Positions 9,546 to 17,795 of a DNA stretch of 64,000 nucleotides are shown piece after piece. This DNA is from Vandammella animalimorsus (GTDB lineage Bacteria; Pseudomonadota; Gammaproteobacteria; Burkholderiales; Burkholderiaceae_C). The DNA is taken from NCBI RefSeq assembly GCF_002285265.1, contig NZ_NSJB01000004.1:62001-126000 (forward strand). The letters are read 5' to 3'. Both the position numbers and the translations under genes were made by a program. Positions within the stretch are counted from its first letter, which is position 1, and every line of letters begins with the position of its first letter. The notes under the pieces are model-generated. The model saw only the letters and a list, made by a program, of their open reading frames with translations, did not search any database and was not told the DNA's origin.

Positions 9546-10502
9546 ATGAGCACTGCCCGCACCGCCACATTGATGCCGAGCACCACGAGCGCCACCCAGT
9601 GGCCCGCCGTCTTGCCTGCGCTGGGCAATCTGGATGCGTACATCTCCGCCGTCAATCGCATGCCCATGCTCACCCCCGAGGAGGAGCGCCTGTATGCCCA
9701 GCGCCTGCGCCAGCACAACGACGTGGAGGCTGCCGGCCGGCTGGTGATGTCGCATCTGCGGGTCGTCGTGGCCGTCTCGCGCCAGTACCAGGGCTACGGG
9801 CTGCCCCAGGGCGATCTGATCCAGGAAGGCAACATCGGCCTGATGAAGGCCGTCAAGCGCTTTGACCCCGACCAGGGCGTGCGCCTGGTCAGCTACGCGC
9901 TGCACTGGATCAAGGCCGAGATCCACGAATACATCCTCAAGAACTGGCGCATGGTCAAGGTCGCCACGACCAAGGCCCAGCGCAAGCTGTTCTTCAACCT
10001 GCGCTCGCTCAAGCAGGAGCTCAAGGCCAACCAGGCCCTGAGCGACGGCGAGATCTACCGCGCCAGCCTGACCGAGCGCGAAATCGACCAGGTGGCCAGC
10101 CAGCTCAACGTCAAGCGCGAGGAAGTCATCGAGATGGAGACGCGCCTGGGCGGCGGCGATGTGCTGCTCGATCCGACGCCGCACGACGAGGACAGCCCCG
10201 GCATCGCCCCCATCGCCTACCTGAGCGACTACTCGCAAGAGCCCACCGCCGTGCTGGAAGCGCGCGAGCGCGACAGCCTGGCCACCGACGGCATCCAGAT
10301 GGCGCTGCAAACCCTGGACGAGCGCAGCCGCCGCATCGTTCAGGAGCGCTGGCTGAACGTCAACGACGACGGCTCCGGCGGCATGACCTTGCACGAGCTG
10401 GCCGATGAGTACGGCGTCAGCGCCGAGCGCATCCGCCAGATCGAAGTGGCCGCGATGAAGAAGATGAAAAAGGCCATGACGGCCAGTGCCGCCGCGCACT
10501 GA
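9546..10502 (+). CDS. rpoH: RNA polymerase sigma-32 factor RpoH
   Basis: The 318-residue heat-shock sigma factor has region 2 (GDLIQEGNIGLMKAVKRFDP), the RpoH box QRKLFFNLR that distinguishes sigma-32 from other sigma-70 members, and a region 4 helix-turn-helix (TLHELADEYGVSAERIRQIEVAAMKKMKKAM). The length is somewhat above the roughly 285 residues of E. coli RpoH, owing to an N-terminal extension. It directs chaperone and protease genes. A CIRCE element just upstream puts its transcription under HrcA as well as any sigma-32-specific control. Confidence 0.96.
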   Translation: MSTARTATLMPSTTSATQWPAVLPALGNLDAYISAVNRMPMLTPEEERLYAQRLRQHNDVEAAGRLVMSHLRVVVAVSRQYQGYGLPQGDLIQEGNIGLMKAVKRFDPDQGVRLVSYALHWIKAEIHEYILKNWRMVKVATTKAQRKLFFNLRSLKQELKANQALSDGEIYRASLTEREIDQVASQLNVKREEVIEMETRLGGGDVLLDPTPHDEDSPGIAPIAYLSDYSQEPTAVLEARERDSLATDGIQMALQTLDERSRRIVQERWLNVNDDGSGGMTLHELADEYGVSAERIRQIEVAAMKKMKKAMTASAAAH

Positions 10503-10655
10503 GCCCGCGCTCGAGCGCCTGTTCATCACTGCGGTGCAGGCGCCAACCAAACTTACATTTCTCTATCAGTTGCAACTGCCCGGCGGCACTACGATGGGCA
10601 CCCCTGAGACGGCGCGTCGCCGTTTCTGCTTTCCCATCCAAGAGGAGTTTCAGGA

Positions 10656-10940
10656 ATGAAAAAACTGCTGATCTGCACGCTGGTGGCCGGTGCCTTTGCC
10701 CCTGCATTTGCCGCCGATGCGGCCTGCACCGAATACAAGAGCCACATGGCCGAAACGATGAAGAAGGACGGCTCCTACTCCGAGCAGGCCATGAAAATCA
10801 TCGACGACCAAATCAACTCCGTGGGCGCCGATCAGCGCAGCGCCTTCTGCAAAAGCGCCCTGGAGAGCGTGAAGAACTCCGGCGCCGATGACAAGGACGA
10901 CGGCAAGGATGACGACAAGGACGATGACGACAAGAAGTGA
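10656..10940 (+). CDS. Small secreted protein with acidic Asp/Lys-rich tail, function unknown
   Basis: The 94-residue protein starts at ATG 10656 with an AGAGGAG site upstream. It has a clear Sec signal peptide (MKKLLICTLVAGAFAPAFAA) and a short helical domain with two cysteines (ACTEYKSH and AFCKSALES) that could form a disulfide. The last 20 residues are almost only Asp and Lys. The mature protein would be periplasmic or secreted, and the tail could bind divalent metal. It has its own terminator. I do not recognise the family and assign no function. Confidence 0.75.
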   Translation: MKKLLICTLVAGAFAPAFAADAACTEYKSHMAETMKKDGSYSEQAMKIIDDQINSVGADQRSAFCKSALESVKNSGADDKDDGKDDDKDDDDKK

Positions 10941-10987
10941 TCCCCGTTGAGGGCCTGTTCACCAGTCCAATCGGACCCACATCCTTG

Positions 10988-11020
10988 AAGGCGCAACCCA
11001 TTGGCGGGTTGCGCCTTTTC
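10988..11020 (+). terminator. Rho-independent terminator after the small secreted protein
   Basis: A 12-bp perfect stem, AAGGCGCAACCC paired with GGGTTGCGCCTT, has a six-base loop and is followed by TTTTCTTTT. It lies 48 bp after the stop codon of the small secreted protein. Confidence 0.9.
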
Positions 11021-11223
11021 TTTTGGCCCGCCCAGCTCGGCACTCCGCCGCTCCCCAGCGCAGGGCGGCGCGCTTCGGGCGCCAGTGTGCTTGGCCGATA
11101 ATGCGCAGTGCCTGCGCACGCCAATCGCGGCTGGGCACAACTGCAAGCGGCTGTTTCCGCCAAGGCCGATTCACCCTTGCCCGCATCGTTGCGGCCTTCA
11201 TGATTTTTTTCATCGTCCACCAC

Positions 11224-12246
11224 ATGAACGACTCCCGCCTTCCCCTCTCCCGTCGCCAACTGCTGCGCAGCAGCGCCCTGGGCCTGGCGGCCCTGCCAGG
11301 CCTGCACTGGCCACAGGCCAGCGCCACCGGCAATGCCCCCTGGCCCAGCCGCCCGGTGACGATGATGGTGGGCTTTCCCGGCGGCACCTCGCCAGATCTG
11401 ACAGCGCGCCTGCTGGCCGAGCATCTGGGCCAGTTTCTGGGCAATCGACAGCCGCTGGTGGTGGAAAACCGCCCCGGCGCAGGGGGCAACGTGGCCACGG
11501 CGGCGCTGGCGCGTGCCCGCGATGCGCACACCATTGGCGTGCTCATCAACGGCAACATGACCATCGCGCGCCTGCTCAACCCCAAGCTGGGCTTTGATCC
11601 ACACAAGGATTTGGCCCCCATCGCGCTGATCGGCACGGCCCCCTACGTGCTGACGGTGCATGCCGCACTGGCCAAGGATTTGAGCCCGGCGCAGTTCCTG
11701 GCCAAGGCACGCAAGGCAGGCAACCAGTGGAACTACGGCTCGCCCGGCATTGGCACGGTGGCCCACCTGGGCATGGAGCTGCTCAAGAGCCGCACCGGCA
11801 TCGACCCGGTGCACGTGCCCTACCAGGGCAATCCGCAGGCGCTGCAGGCCATCGTCAGCGGCGAGATTCAAATGGCCCTGCTGCCGCCGGCCACGGCGCT
11901 GGCGCAGCAAAAGGCCGGCACGGTGGCGCTGATCGGCATCACCAGCGCCGCGCGCAGCCCGCTGACCGGCGAGCTGCCCAGCCTGCAGGAGCTGGGCGTG
12001 CAGGGGCTGGATCTGGAGGTCTGGAATGCCGTGGCCGCACCGGCGCACATGCCCGAGGCCATCCAGGCGCAGCTGCGCGAGGCCGTGGGCAAGGCGCTGG
12101 CCCTGCCCGAGGTGCGGCAAAAGCTGCTGGCCCAGGGCTGGGTGGTGCAGGACACCAGCGTCGCCGCGCTGCGCCAGCGCATCGCCGCCGACACCCAGGC
12201 GCTGGGCGCCATCATCCGCGAGCAGGACATTCAGATTTCAGGCTGA
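11224..12246 (+). CDS. Tripartite tricarboxylate transporter (TctC/Bug) periplasmic binding protein
   Basis: The 340-residue protein is a Bug-family solute receptor. It has an N-terminal signal with Arg pair (LSRRQLLRSSALGLAAL), then the family hallmarks MVGFPGGTSPDLTARLLAEHL, VVENRPGAGGN, GSPGIGTVAHLGMELLKS and VPYQGNPQALQAIVSGEIQ. Bug proteins bind carboxylates or similar small molecules. I start at ATG 11224; an in-frame ATG at 11200 would give a hydrophobic stub before the signal. No TctA or TctB gene is next to it, so this is an orphan receptor, a common situation in Burkholderiales. The ligand is unknown. A hairpin without a T-run (12254-12277) follows the gene. Confidence 0.87.
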   Translation: MNDSRLPLSRRQLLRSSALGLAALPGLHWPQASATGNAPWPSRPVTMMVGFPGGTSPDLTARLLAEHLGQFLGNRQPLVVENRPGAGGNVATAALARARDAHTIGVLINGNMTIARLLNPKLGFDPHKDLAPIALIGTAPYVLTVHAALAKDLSPAQFLAKARKAGNQWNYGSPGIGTVAHLGMELLKSRTGIDPVHVPYQGNPQALQAIVSGEIQMALLPPATALAQQKAGTVALIGITSAARSPLTGELPSLQELGVQGLDLEVWNAVAAPAHMPEAIQAQLREAVGKALALPEVRQKLLAQGWVVQDTSVAALRQRIAADTQALGAIIREQDIQISG

Positions 12247-12370
12247 AGCTGCCGCGCCTGCCACGGCGCGCAGGCGCCACAGCTGCCTGAGCGATGCTTG
12301 CAGTGCAGCGCACATTGCGCCGCTGGAGGTTGCTGTGCAGGCGCGCTGGATGCGTGCAGGCCTTATGTGT

Positions 12371-12997
12371 TCAACGCCCCTGCAGCAGTTGGCGCACGTC
12401 GGCGGCAATCTGATCCACCGGCGTGCCATAGCGCACGTACAGGCGCAGGCGGCCCTGCGGGTCGTACATGTAGCCGGAGGCCGAGTGGTCGATGGTGTAG
12501 GTATCGGGCGTGCTGCCGGGCTTTTTCTCGTAAAAGACCTTGAAGTCGCGCGCCATGGCGGCGATTTGCTCGGCATTGCCCACCAGCGCCACGGCCTGCG
12601 GGTCGAAGCTTTCCATGTAGGCGCGCATCACCTCAGGGGTGTCGCGCTCGGGGTCGACCGTGACGAAGACGATTTGCAGCTTGTCGCCATCCTCACCCAG
12701 CAGCTTCTTGACCTCGGCCATCTCCAGCATGGTCGTGGGGCAAATGTCCGGGCATTGCGCAAAGCCGAAGTAGACGAACACCACCTTGCCGGCGAAATCG
12801 GCCAGGCTGCGCTGCTGGCCATGGGCATCGGGCATGGAAAAGCCCTTGGCATAGTCCACGCCGCTGATATCCAGCGCGTGGAACTTGGCCGCTGGCTCGC
12901 TGCCGGTACAGCCGGCCAGCCCCAGCATGGCCGCACCGGCCAGCGCAGCCGCCAGCAGCCGCGAACGCAGTGCGCGCACAGGCTTGCACGCCGTCAT
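12371..12997 (-). CDS. SCO1/SenC copper chaperone lipoprotein
   Basis: The 208-residue membrane-anchored thioredoxin-fold protein delivers copper to the CuA site of cytochrome c oxidase. The lipobox LAGC (Cys30) marks a lipoprotein. The copper ligands are visible as Cys82 and Cys86 in CPDIC and His171 in [13 protein letters not shown]. Start ATG 12997 overlaps the ctaB stop by four bases (ATGA). It is the last gene of the ctaA-ctaB-SCO operon. The oxidase subunit genes themselves are not adjacent. Confidence 0.9.
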   Translation of the reverse strand: MTACKPVRALRSRLLAAALAGAAMLGLAGCTGSEPAAKFHALDISGVDYAKGFSMPDAHGQQRSLADFAGKVVFVYFGFAQCPDICPTTMLEMAEVKKLLGEDGDKLQIVFVTVDPERDTPEVMRAYMESFDPQAVALVGNAEQIAAMARDFKVFYEKKPGSTPDTYTIDHSASGYMYDPQGRLRLYVRYGTPVDQIAADVRQLLQGR

Positions 12998-13908
12998 AGG
13001 AGACCTCCAATTCTCAGGTAATGGTCGATGAGCAATGCAGCAAACACGCCGCTCAAGTGCCACAGGGACCAGCGGAACATGCGCCGCGCCAGCGCGTCCG
13101 AATAATCGCGCCACAGATACCAGCCATAAACGCAGAACACTGCGCAAAGCACGGCCGCCACAGCGGCATAGAACAGGCCGCTCATGCCCAAGGCCACCGG
13201 CAGCATGCAGGCGGCAAACAGCACCAGGGTGTAGAAAAAGGCCTGCATGGCCGTGTGGCGCGGGCCGTGCACGATGGGCATCATCGGCAGGCCCGATTGG
13301 CGGTAGTCCTCGATGCGGTACAGCGACAAGGCCCAGAAGTGCGGCGGCGTCCACAAAAAGATGATGAGAAACAGCACCAGGGCCTCGGCTCCAACCTCGC
13401 CGCGCATGGCCGCCCAGCCCAGCACCGGCGGCATGGCGCCGGATGCGCCGCCAATGACGATGTTCTGCGGCGTCATGGGCTTGAGCACGACGGTGTAGAT
13501 CACCGCATAGCCCACAAAGGTCGCCAGCGTCAGCCACATCGTCAAGGTGTTGACCGTCACCCACAGCAGCGCGCTGCCGGCCGTGCACAGCAGCGCGGAG
13601 AACACCAGCGCCTGCCAATCGGGCAGCTCGCCGCGCGCCGTGGGCCGCCAGGCGGTGCGCTTCATGCGCGCGTCGATGGTTTTCTCCACCAGGCAGTTGA
13701 AGGCCGCAGCGGCCGAGGCCACCATCCAAATGCCCAGGCCGGCCAGCACGATGCGCAGCATCTGCGCCCCATCGGGCACGGCGGGGATGGCCAGCAGCAT
13801 GCCGATCAGGGCGCAAAACACGATCAGCTGCACCACGCGCGGCTTGGTCAGCACCCAAAATTGCGACCAGCGCGAGCGCTGTGGCAGCGGCAAAGCGGCT
13901 CCATTCAT
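12994..13908 (-). CDS. ctaB: Protoheme IX farnesyltransferase (heme O synthase)
   Basis: The 304-residue polytopic membrane prenyltransferase (UbiA superfamily) adds a farnesyl group to heme b to form heme O. It has the first active-site region [16 protein letters not shown], where the usual first Asp position is Glu as is common in this subfamily, then [20 protein letters not shown], and the second motif [16 protein letters not shown]. About nine membrane segments are predicted. It overlaps ctaA upstream and the SCO1 gene downstream, each by four bases, so the three genes are translationally coupled. Confidence 0.94.
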   Translation of the reverse strand: MNGAALPLPQRSRWSQFWVLTKPRVVQLIVFCALIGMLLAIPAVPDGAQMLRIVLAGLGIWMVASAAAAFNCLVEKTIDARMKRTAWRPTARGELPDWQALVFSALLCTAGSALLWVTVNTLTMWLTLATFVGYAVIYTVVLKPMTPQNIVIGGASGAMPPVLGWAAMRGEVGAEALVLFLIIFLWTPPHFWALSLYRIEDYRQSGLPMMPIVHGPRHTAMQAFFYTLVLFAACMLPVALGMSGLFYAAVAAVLCAVFCVYGWYLWRDYSDALARRMFRWSLWHLSGVFAALLIDHYLRIGGLL

Positions 13909-15194
13909 GCCTGCCCCCTTTTCTTGCGGCGCGTATCGACCTGGCGGGCCAGGTTGGATTCGGTGAAAAGCGGCGTCGTCCCGCACACCGCCGCCATCTT
14001 CATGCTGGCCAGCACCCGCGTCAGCACCATGACCAGCGCCCCGGCGCCACCGGTGTGCAGCACCGCCACCAGCAAGGGCCAGTCCAGCAGCACGTTGGAC
14101 AAGCCCGTGAGCAACTGCAGCACCAGCAGCACCAGCAGCCATTGGGCCAGGCGACGCAATGGCGCGCTGTGCCGCCACAGCACCGCCACCAGCCAGCCCG
14201 CCAGCGCCAACAGCAGCAGCGCAAACAGGCGGTGCACGTAGTGGATGCCCACCAATGCCTCGAACGTGATCAGCCCGCCATCGCCCTGGTGGCCCAGCTC
14301 GCGCCAGATGGTAAAGCCCTGGCGCAAATCCATCTGCGGCCACCAGGCGCCGTTGCAATCAGGGAAGGTGCTGCAGGCCAGCACCGCGTAATTGGTGCTC
14401 ACCCAGCCGCCCAGCGCGATCTGCACGAACAGCGCCGCAAACACCAGCAGCGCCAGCAGCATGTGCCCAGGCCGCACCGGCGCGCGCCGGCGGCCCGTGA
14501 CGCGCTGCTGCCACCAGGCCGCCTGCAGCCCCAGCAGCGCCAGCAGCACCATGCCGCCCAGCAAATGCAAGGTCACGATGGCGGGGAAAAGCTTCATCGT
14601 CACCGTCCAGGCGCCAAACGCCCCTTGCAGGCACACCCAGGCCAGCGTCAGCGTGGGCCAGATGGGGTGCACCGGCTTGCTGCGCAGCGCCTGCGGCGCG
14701 CCATCGGCGCTGGCGGCATCCGGGCCATCGGCCAGCCGCTGCGCTGCCGGGGCGTCCTTGGCCTGGCGGCCCCAGCGAAGCCAGTACCGCCAGGCCAGCG
14801 CCGTCAGCACCACGATCAAGGCCCCCACGCCGGTGGCCAGATAGCGGTGCACCATCTCGATCCAGGCCTTCTTGTGCGTCACCGGGCCATCGGGCTGCGC
14901 CTGCTGCGCCGCGCTGATCTGCGCCTGCGCCCCCACCGGGCTGGCATGGCCGTAGCAGCCAGGCCAGTCCGGGCAGCCCAGGCCGGAGTCGGTCAAACGG
15001 GTGAAGGCGCCAAACATCACCAGGTCAAAAGTCAGCACCAGCGTCATCAGCGTCAGCGCATACATGACGCCGCGCGTGCCGCGCGCACGGTGGCGCCGCC
15101 AGACCCACAGCAAGGGCATGGCAGCCACAGCAGCCCCCACCAGCAGCAAATGCAGCAAGGGGCTCCAGTCGTATAAGGCGATGTCGGTATCCAT
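13905..15194 (-). CDS. ctaA: Heme A synthase
   Basis: The 429-residue integral membrane protein converts heme O to heme A for cytochrome c oxidase. It has the signature [13 protein letters not shown] and heme-ligand histidines in [27 protein letters not shown] and AVLHTGGAG. Eight membrane segments are predicted. It is longer than typical type 1 enzymes (about 340-390) because of a charged Ala-rich insert around residues 150-180. Start ATG 15194 is used; an ATG at 15206 would add four residues. It is the first gene of the operon with ctaB and SCO1. Confidence 0.92.
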   Translation of the reverse strand: MDTDIALYDWSPLLHLLLVGAAVAAMPLLWVWRRHRARGTRGVMYALTLMTLVLTFDLVMFGAFTRLTDSGLGCPDWPGCYGHASPVGAQAQISAAQQAQPDGPVTHKKAWIEMVHRYLATGVGALIVVLTALAWRYWLRWGRQAKDAPAAQRLADGPDAASADGAPQALRSKPVHPIWPTLTLAWVCLQGAFGAWTVTMKLFPAIVTLHLLGGMVLLALLGLQAAWWQQRVTGRRRAPVRPGHMLLALLVFAALFVQIALGGWVSTNYAVLACSTFPDCNGAWWPQMDLRQGFTIWRELGHQGDGGLITFEALVGIHYVHRLFALLLLALAGWLVAVLWRHSAPLRRLAQWLLVLLVLQLLTGLSNVLLDWPLLVAVLHTGGAGALVMVLTRVLASMKMAAVCGTTPLFTESNLARQVDTRRKKRGQA

Positions 15195-15786
15195 GGCATG
15201 TCTCATGCCGCAGCGCCGGGTGCGCAGCGATGGCATCGCGCACCCGGCAGCGCAGCACCCGCTACCCAAGCGGCCAGCCCCCAAAGCCTTTGCTCAGGCG
15301 CTGGTTGCGCCTGCACAGCCGGCGGCGCTCGGCCCGGTTTGCGGGATTTGACGCAAGGCAGCTTCGCCGGCGCCCGGCCCATCGGCACCTGCATGCAGGA
15401 CGCAACCGGGCATACCCAGGCGCCATTGCAAATGCACTGGGCCAAGGCAAAACTGGGCGATCGGCGGAAAAAAGGCGCTATTTTGCCGCATTCCAGCCCA
15501 AGGCCATGCAGGCCTGGCAGCACCGGCCCCGCTTGCCCAAGGCCTTGCACAGCCAAGCCCTTGGATTGCGTGGGCCACGCATTGCATGGGTCGCGCCAGC
15601 GCCTGCCCAAAGTCTCTGCGCAGACGCCAACGGCGTAAAATCGCGCGTTTTTCTGGCCACTGGCAAGGCCCTGGCCGCCACGGCCGCCGGATGCCATTGC
15701 CCCAGGGGCTTGCGGCTTCGCGCCCAGGGCTTGCGCCTGGCGTGCAGCCGCACGCTTGACTGCATCCCCCGTTTTTCGCCCCCGCC
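15195..15786. other. 592-bp intergenic region between divergent ctaA and glyQ
   Basis: I find no convincing gene here; the open frames have no recognisable domains and biased composition. It holds the two divergent leaders. A perfect 10-bp inverted repeat, CCGGGTGCGC (15216-15225) and GCGCACCCGG (15238-15247), lies just upstream of ctaA and would form a strong hairpin in its leader. The glyQ promoter candidate lies at 15636. A short CAAAGCCTTTGCTCAGGCGC at about 15281 resembles the right arm of the dispersed repeat family. Confidence 0.6.
15636..15641 (+). promoter_or_regulatory. Probable -10 box for glyQ
   Basis: TAAAAT is followed directly by CGCGCG, the same -10 plus GC-rich discriminator layout as upstream of rpmB. 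It lies about 145 bp before the glyQ ATG. The -35 is not clear. Confidence 0.4.
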
Positions 15787-16707
15787 ATGCTCAGCTTCCA
15801 GCAAATCATCCTCAAACTACAGCAATACTGGGCCGACCAGGGCTGCGCCCTGCTGCAGCCCTACGACATGGAAGTGGGCGCGGGCACCAGCCACACCGCC
15901 ACCTTCCTGCGCGCCATCGGCCCCGAGCCGTGGAAGGCCGCCTACGTGCAGCCCAGCCGCCGCCCCAAGGACGGGCGCTATGGCGACAACCCCAACCGCC
16001 TGCAGCACTACTACCAGTACCAGGTGGTCTTGAAGCCCGCGCCGGCCAACATCCTCGACCTGTACCTGGGCAGCCTGCAGGCGCTGGGTTTTGACCTGAA
16101 GAAGAACGACATCCGCTTCGTCGAAGACGACTGGGAAAACCCCACGCTGGGCGCCTGGGGCCTGGGCTGGGAGGTCTGGCTCAACGGCATGGAGGTGACG
16201 CAGTTCACCTACTTCCAGCAGGTCGGCGGCATCGACTGCAAGCCCGCCACCGGCGAGATCACCTACGGCCTGGAGCGCCTGGCCATGTACCTGCAAGGGG
16301 TGGACAACGTCTACAACCTGGTCTGGACCGAGCAGCCCGACGGCACGCGCCTGACCTACGGCGACGTGTACCACCAAAACGAGGTGGAGCAGTCCACCTA
16401 CAACTTCGAGCACAGCGACGCGGACTTCCTGTTCACCGCCTTCGCCGCGCACGAAAAACAGGCCCAGCACCTGATGGCCGAGCAGCTGGCGCTGCCCGCC
16501 TATGAGCAGGTGCTCAAGGCCGCGCACACCTTCAACCTGCTGGATGCGCGCGGGGCCATCAGCGTGACCGAGCGCGCTGCCTACATCGGCCGCATCCGCA
16601 ACCTGGCGCGCGCTGTGGCGCAAAGCTATTACGACAGCCGCGCGCGCCTGGGCTTTCCGCTGGCGCCGCGCGAGTGGGTGGAGCAGATCGAGATCAAGGC
16701 CGCCTGA
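15787..16707 (+). CDS. glyQ: Glycyl-tRNA synthetase alpha subunit
   Basis: The 306-residue catalytic subunit belongs to the heterotetrameric bacterial GlyRS. It has the typical start [20 protein letters not shown], then [40 protein letters not shown] and [22 protein letters not shown]. The length matches the family (about 300). It charges glycine onto tRNA(Gly) together with GlyS. The glyS gene lies 1.1 kb downstream, separated by three small genes, which is unusual because glyQ and glyS are normally adjacent. Confidence 0.97.
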   Translation: MLSFQQIILKLQQYWADQGCALLQPYDMEVGAGTSHTATFLRAIGPEPWKAAYVQPSRRPKDGRYGDNPNRLQHYYQYQVVLKPAPANILDLYLGSLQALGFDLKKNDIRFVEDDWENPTLGAWGLGWEVWLNGMEVTQFTYFQQVGGIDCKPATGEITYGLERLAMYLQGVDNVYNLVWTEQPDGTRLTYGDVYHQNEVEQSTYNFEHSDADFLFTAFAAHEKQAQHLMAEQLALPAYEQVLKAAHTFNLLDARGAISVTERAAYIGRIRNLARAVAQSYYDSRARLGFPLAPREWVEQIEIKAA

Positions 16708-17027
16708 TGCCCCCGGCGCAAGACGGCGTGCGCGAAATCGCCATGCTCCAGGTGCGCCCTGGCCAGGCCACCGCCTTCGAGGCCGCCTTTGCCCAGGCGC
16801 AGGCCATCATCGCCGGCATGCCCGGCTACCTGGGGCATGAGCTGCAGCGCTGCCTGGAGCAGGAGCACCACTACCTGCTGCTCGTGCGCTGGCGCAACCT
16901 GCAAGACCACACCGAAGGCTTTCGCGGCTCGCCCCAATACCAGCAGTGGAAGGCCTTGCTGCACCACTTCTACGACCCTTTCCCCACCGTGCTGCATTAC
17001 CAGCGCGTGCTGGGCGAGGGCCTCTGA
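16707..17027 (+). CDS. Antibiotic biosynthesis monooxygenase (ABM) domain protein
   Basis: The 106-residue protein has the small ferredoxin-like ABM fold: an opening strand IAMLQVRPGQATAFEAAFAQA, then HELQRCLEQEHHYLLLVRWRNLQDHTEGFRGSPQYQQW and VLHYQRVL. Such proteins include quinol monooxygenases and heme-degrading enzymes; the substrate cannot be named. Its ATG shares one base with the glyQ stop (TGATG), so it is translationally coupled to glyQ. Confidence 0.75.
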   Translation: MPPAQDGVREIAMLQVRPGQATAFEAAFAQAQAIIAGMPGYLGHELQRCLEQEHHYLLLVRWRNLQDHTEGFRGSPQYQQWKALLHHFYDPFPTVLHYQRVLGEGL

Positions 17028-17054
17028 CGTATATACAATTGACCGTCACGTATA
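17026..17054. promoter_or_regulatory. Candidate operator of the toxin-antitoxin pair
   Basis: The 47 bp between the ABM gene and the antitoxin hold a perfect palindrome GTATATAC (17029-17036) and a direct repeat ACGTATA at 17027 and 17048, 21 bp apart, which places both on the same face of the helix. A TTGACC lies between them. Autoregulation by the AbrB-type antitoxin at such a site is expected, but it is inferred here. Confidence 0.45.
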
Positions 17055-17073
17055 AACCATCAGGGAGCCTGCC

Positions 17074-17343
17074 ATGCCAACCAGCCACGCCATGCAAACC
17101 CAGCTGAGCAAATGGGGCAACAGCACCGGCCTGCGCATCCCGGCCGAGCTGCTGGCCTATCTGGGCGGCGACAAGAACGCCAAGGTGGAAATCACCGGCC
17201 TGCCCACGGGCGGGCTGCTCATCAAGCCCGTGCAGCCGCCCCCGCAGAGCCGCGCTCAACTGGTGGCCAGGTTGCGCGCCTCGCACCGCAAGATGCCCAT
17301 GGGCACGTCTGTGGTACGCCAGATGCGGGATGAAGAGATATGA
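17074..17343 (+). CDS. AbrB/MazE-family antitoxin (VapB-like)
   Basis: The 89-residue protein carries a swapped-hairpin DNA-binding domain: QTQLSKWGNSTGLRIPAELLAYLG, then KVEITGLPTGGLLIKP. The C-terminal tail (residues 50-89) is basic and flexible, as expected for the toxin-neutralising part. ATG 17074 has an AGGGAG site six bases upstream; ATG 17092, closer to the domain, is an alternative. It overlaps the PIN toxin gene by four bases (ATGA). Confidence 0.87.
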   Translation: MPTSHAMQTQLSKWGNSTGLRIPAELLAYLGGDKNAKVEITGLPTGGLLIKPVQPPPQSRAQLVARLRASHRKMPMGTSVVRQMRDEEI

Positions 17344-17774
17344 CGCCGCCGCAGCGGGTGTATCTGGACACCAGCATCCTCATGGCGCTGGTGTGCAAGG
17401 AGCCCGAGTCCGAGCGCATCATGCAGTGGTACGAACGCACGCCTGACGCACTGATCAGCTCGCCCTGGCTGCACACCGAGCTGTGCAGCGCGCTGTCCGT
17501 CAAGCAACGCGCGCGGCAGCTCAGCCCGGCTGCGGCGCGCAAGGCCTACGCGCAGGGGCTGGAAGTGCTGGCCGACACGCAGAGCGTGGACATCACCCCC
17601 GCCGACTTCGACACCGCCGCGACGCTGTGCGCCGACGCCCGCGCCCGCCTTCGCGCCCCCGACGCCCTGCACCTGGCCGTGGCCGCGCGCAGCGGCTGCC
17701 AGGCGCTGGCCACGCTGGACGCCGACATGCAAAAAGCCGCCCGCAAGCTGGGCCTGCCGCCCATTGCCTTCTGA
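17340..17774 (+). CDS. PIN-domain ribonuclease toxin (VapC-like)
   Basis: The 144-residue PIN domain protein keeps the acidic metal-binding residues: Asp10 (VYLDTS), Glu47 (LHTELCSA), Asp108 (APDALHLA) and Asp127 or Asp129 (LDADM). VapC toxins cleave specific RNAs, usually tRNA or rRNA, in a Mg2+-dependent way. It is translationally coupled to the antitoxin by an ATGA overlap. It lies between glyQ and glyS, 21 bp before glyS. All catalytic residues are intact, so it appears functional. Confidence 0.9.
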   Translation: MTPPQRVYLDTSILMALVCKEPESERIMQWYERTPDALISSPWLHTELCSALSVKQRARQLSPAAARKAYAQGLEVLADTQSVDITPADFDTAATLCADARARLRAPDALHLAVAARSGCQALATLDADMQKAARKLGLPPIAF

Positions 17775-17795
17775 ACATCCGTCCCCCTTTTCTTC

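Noticed and set aside
15642-15786. A T-box-like leader upstream of glyQ
   Set aside because: No specifier stem, T-box sequence or terminator was visible, and T-boxes are not expected in this group.
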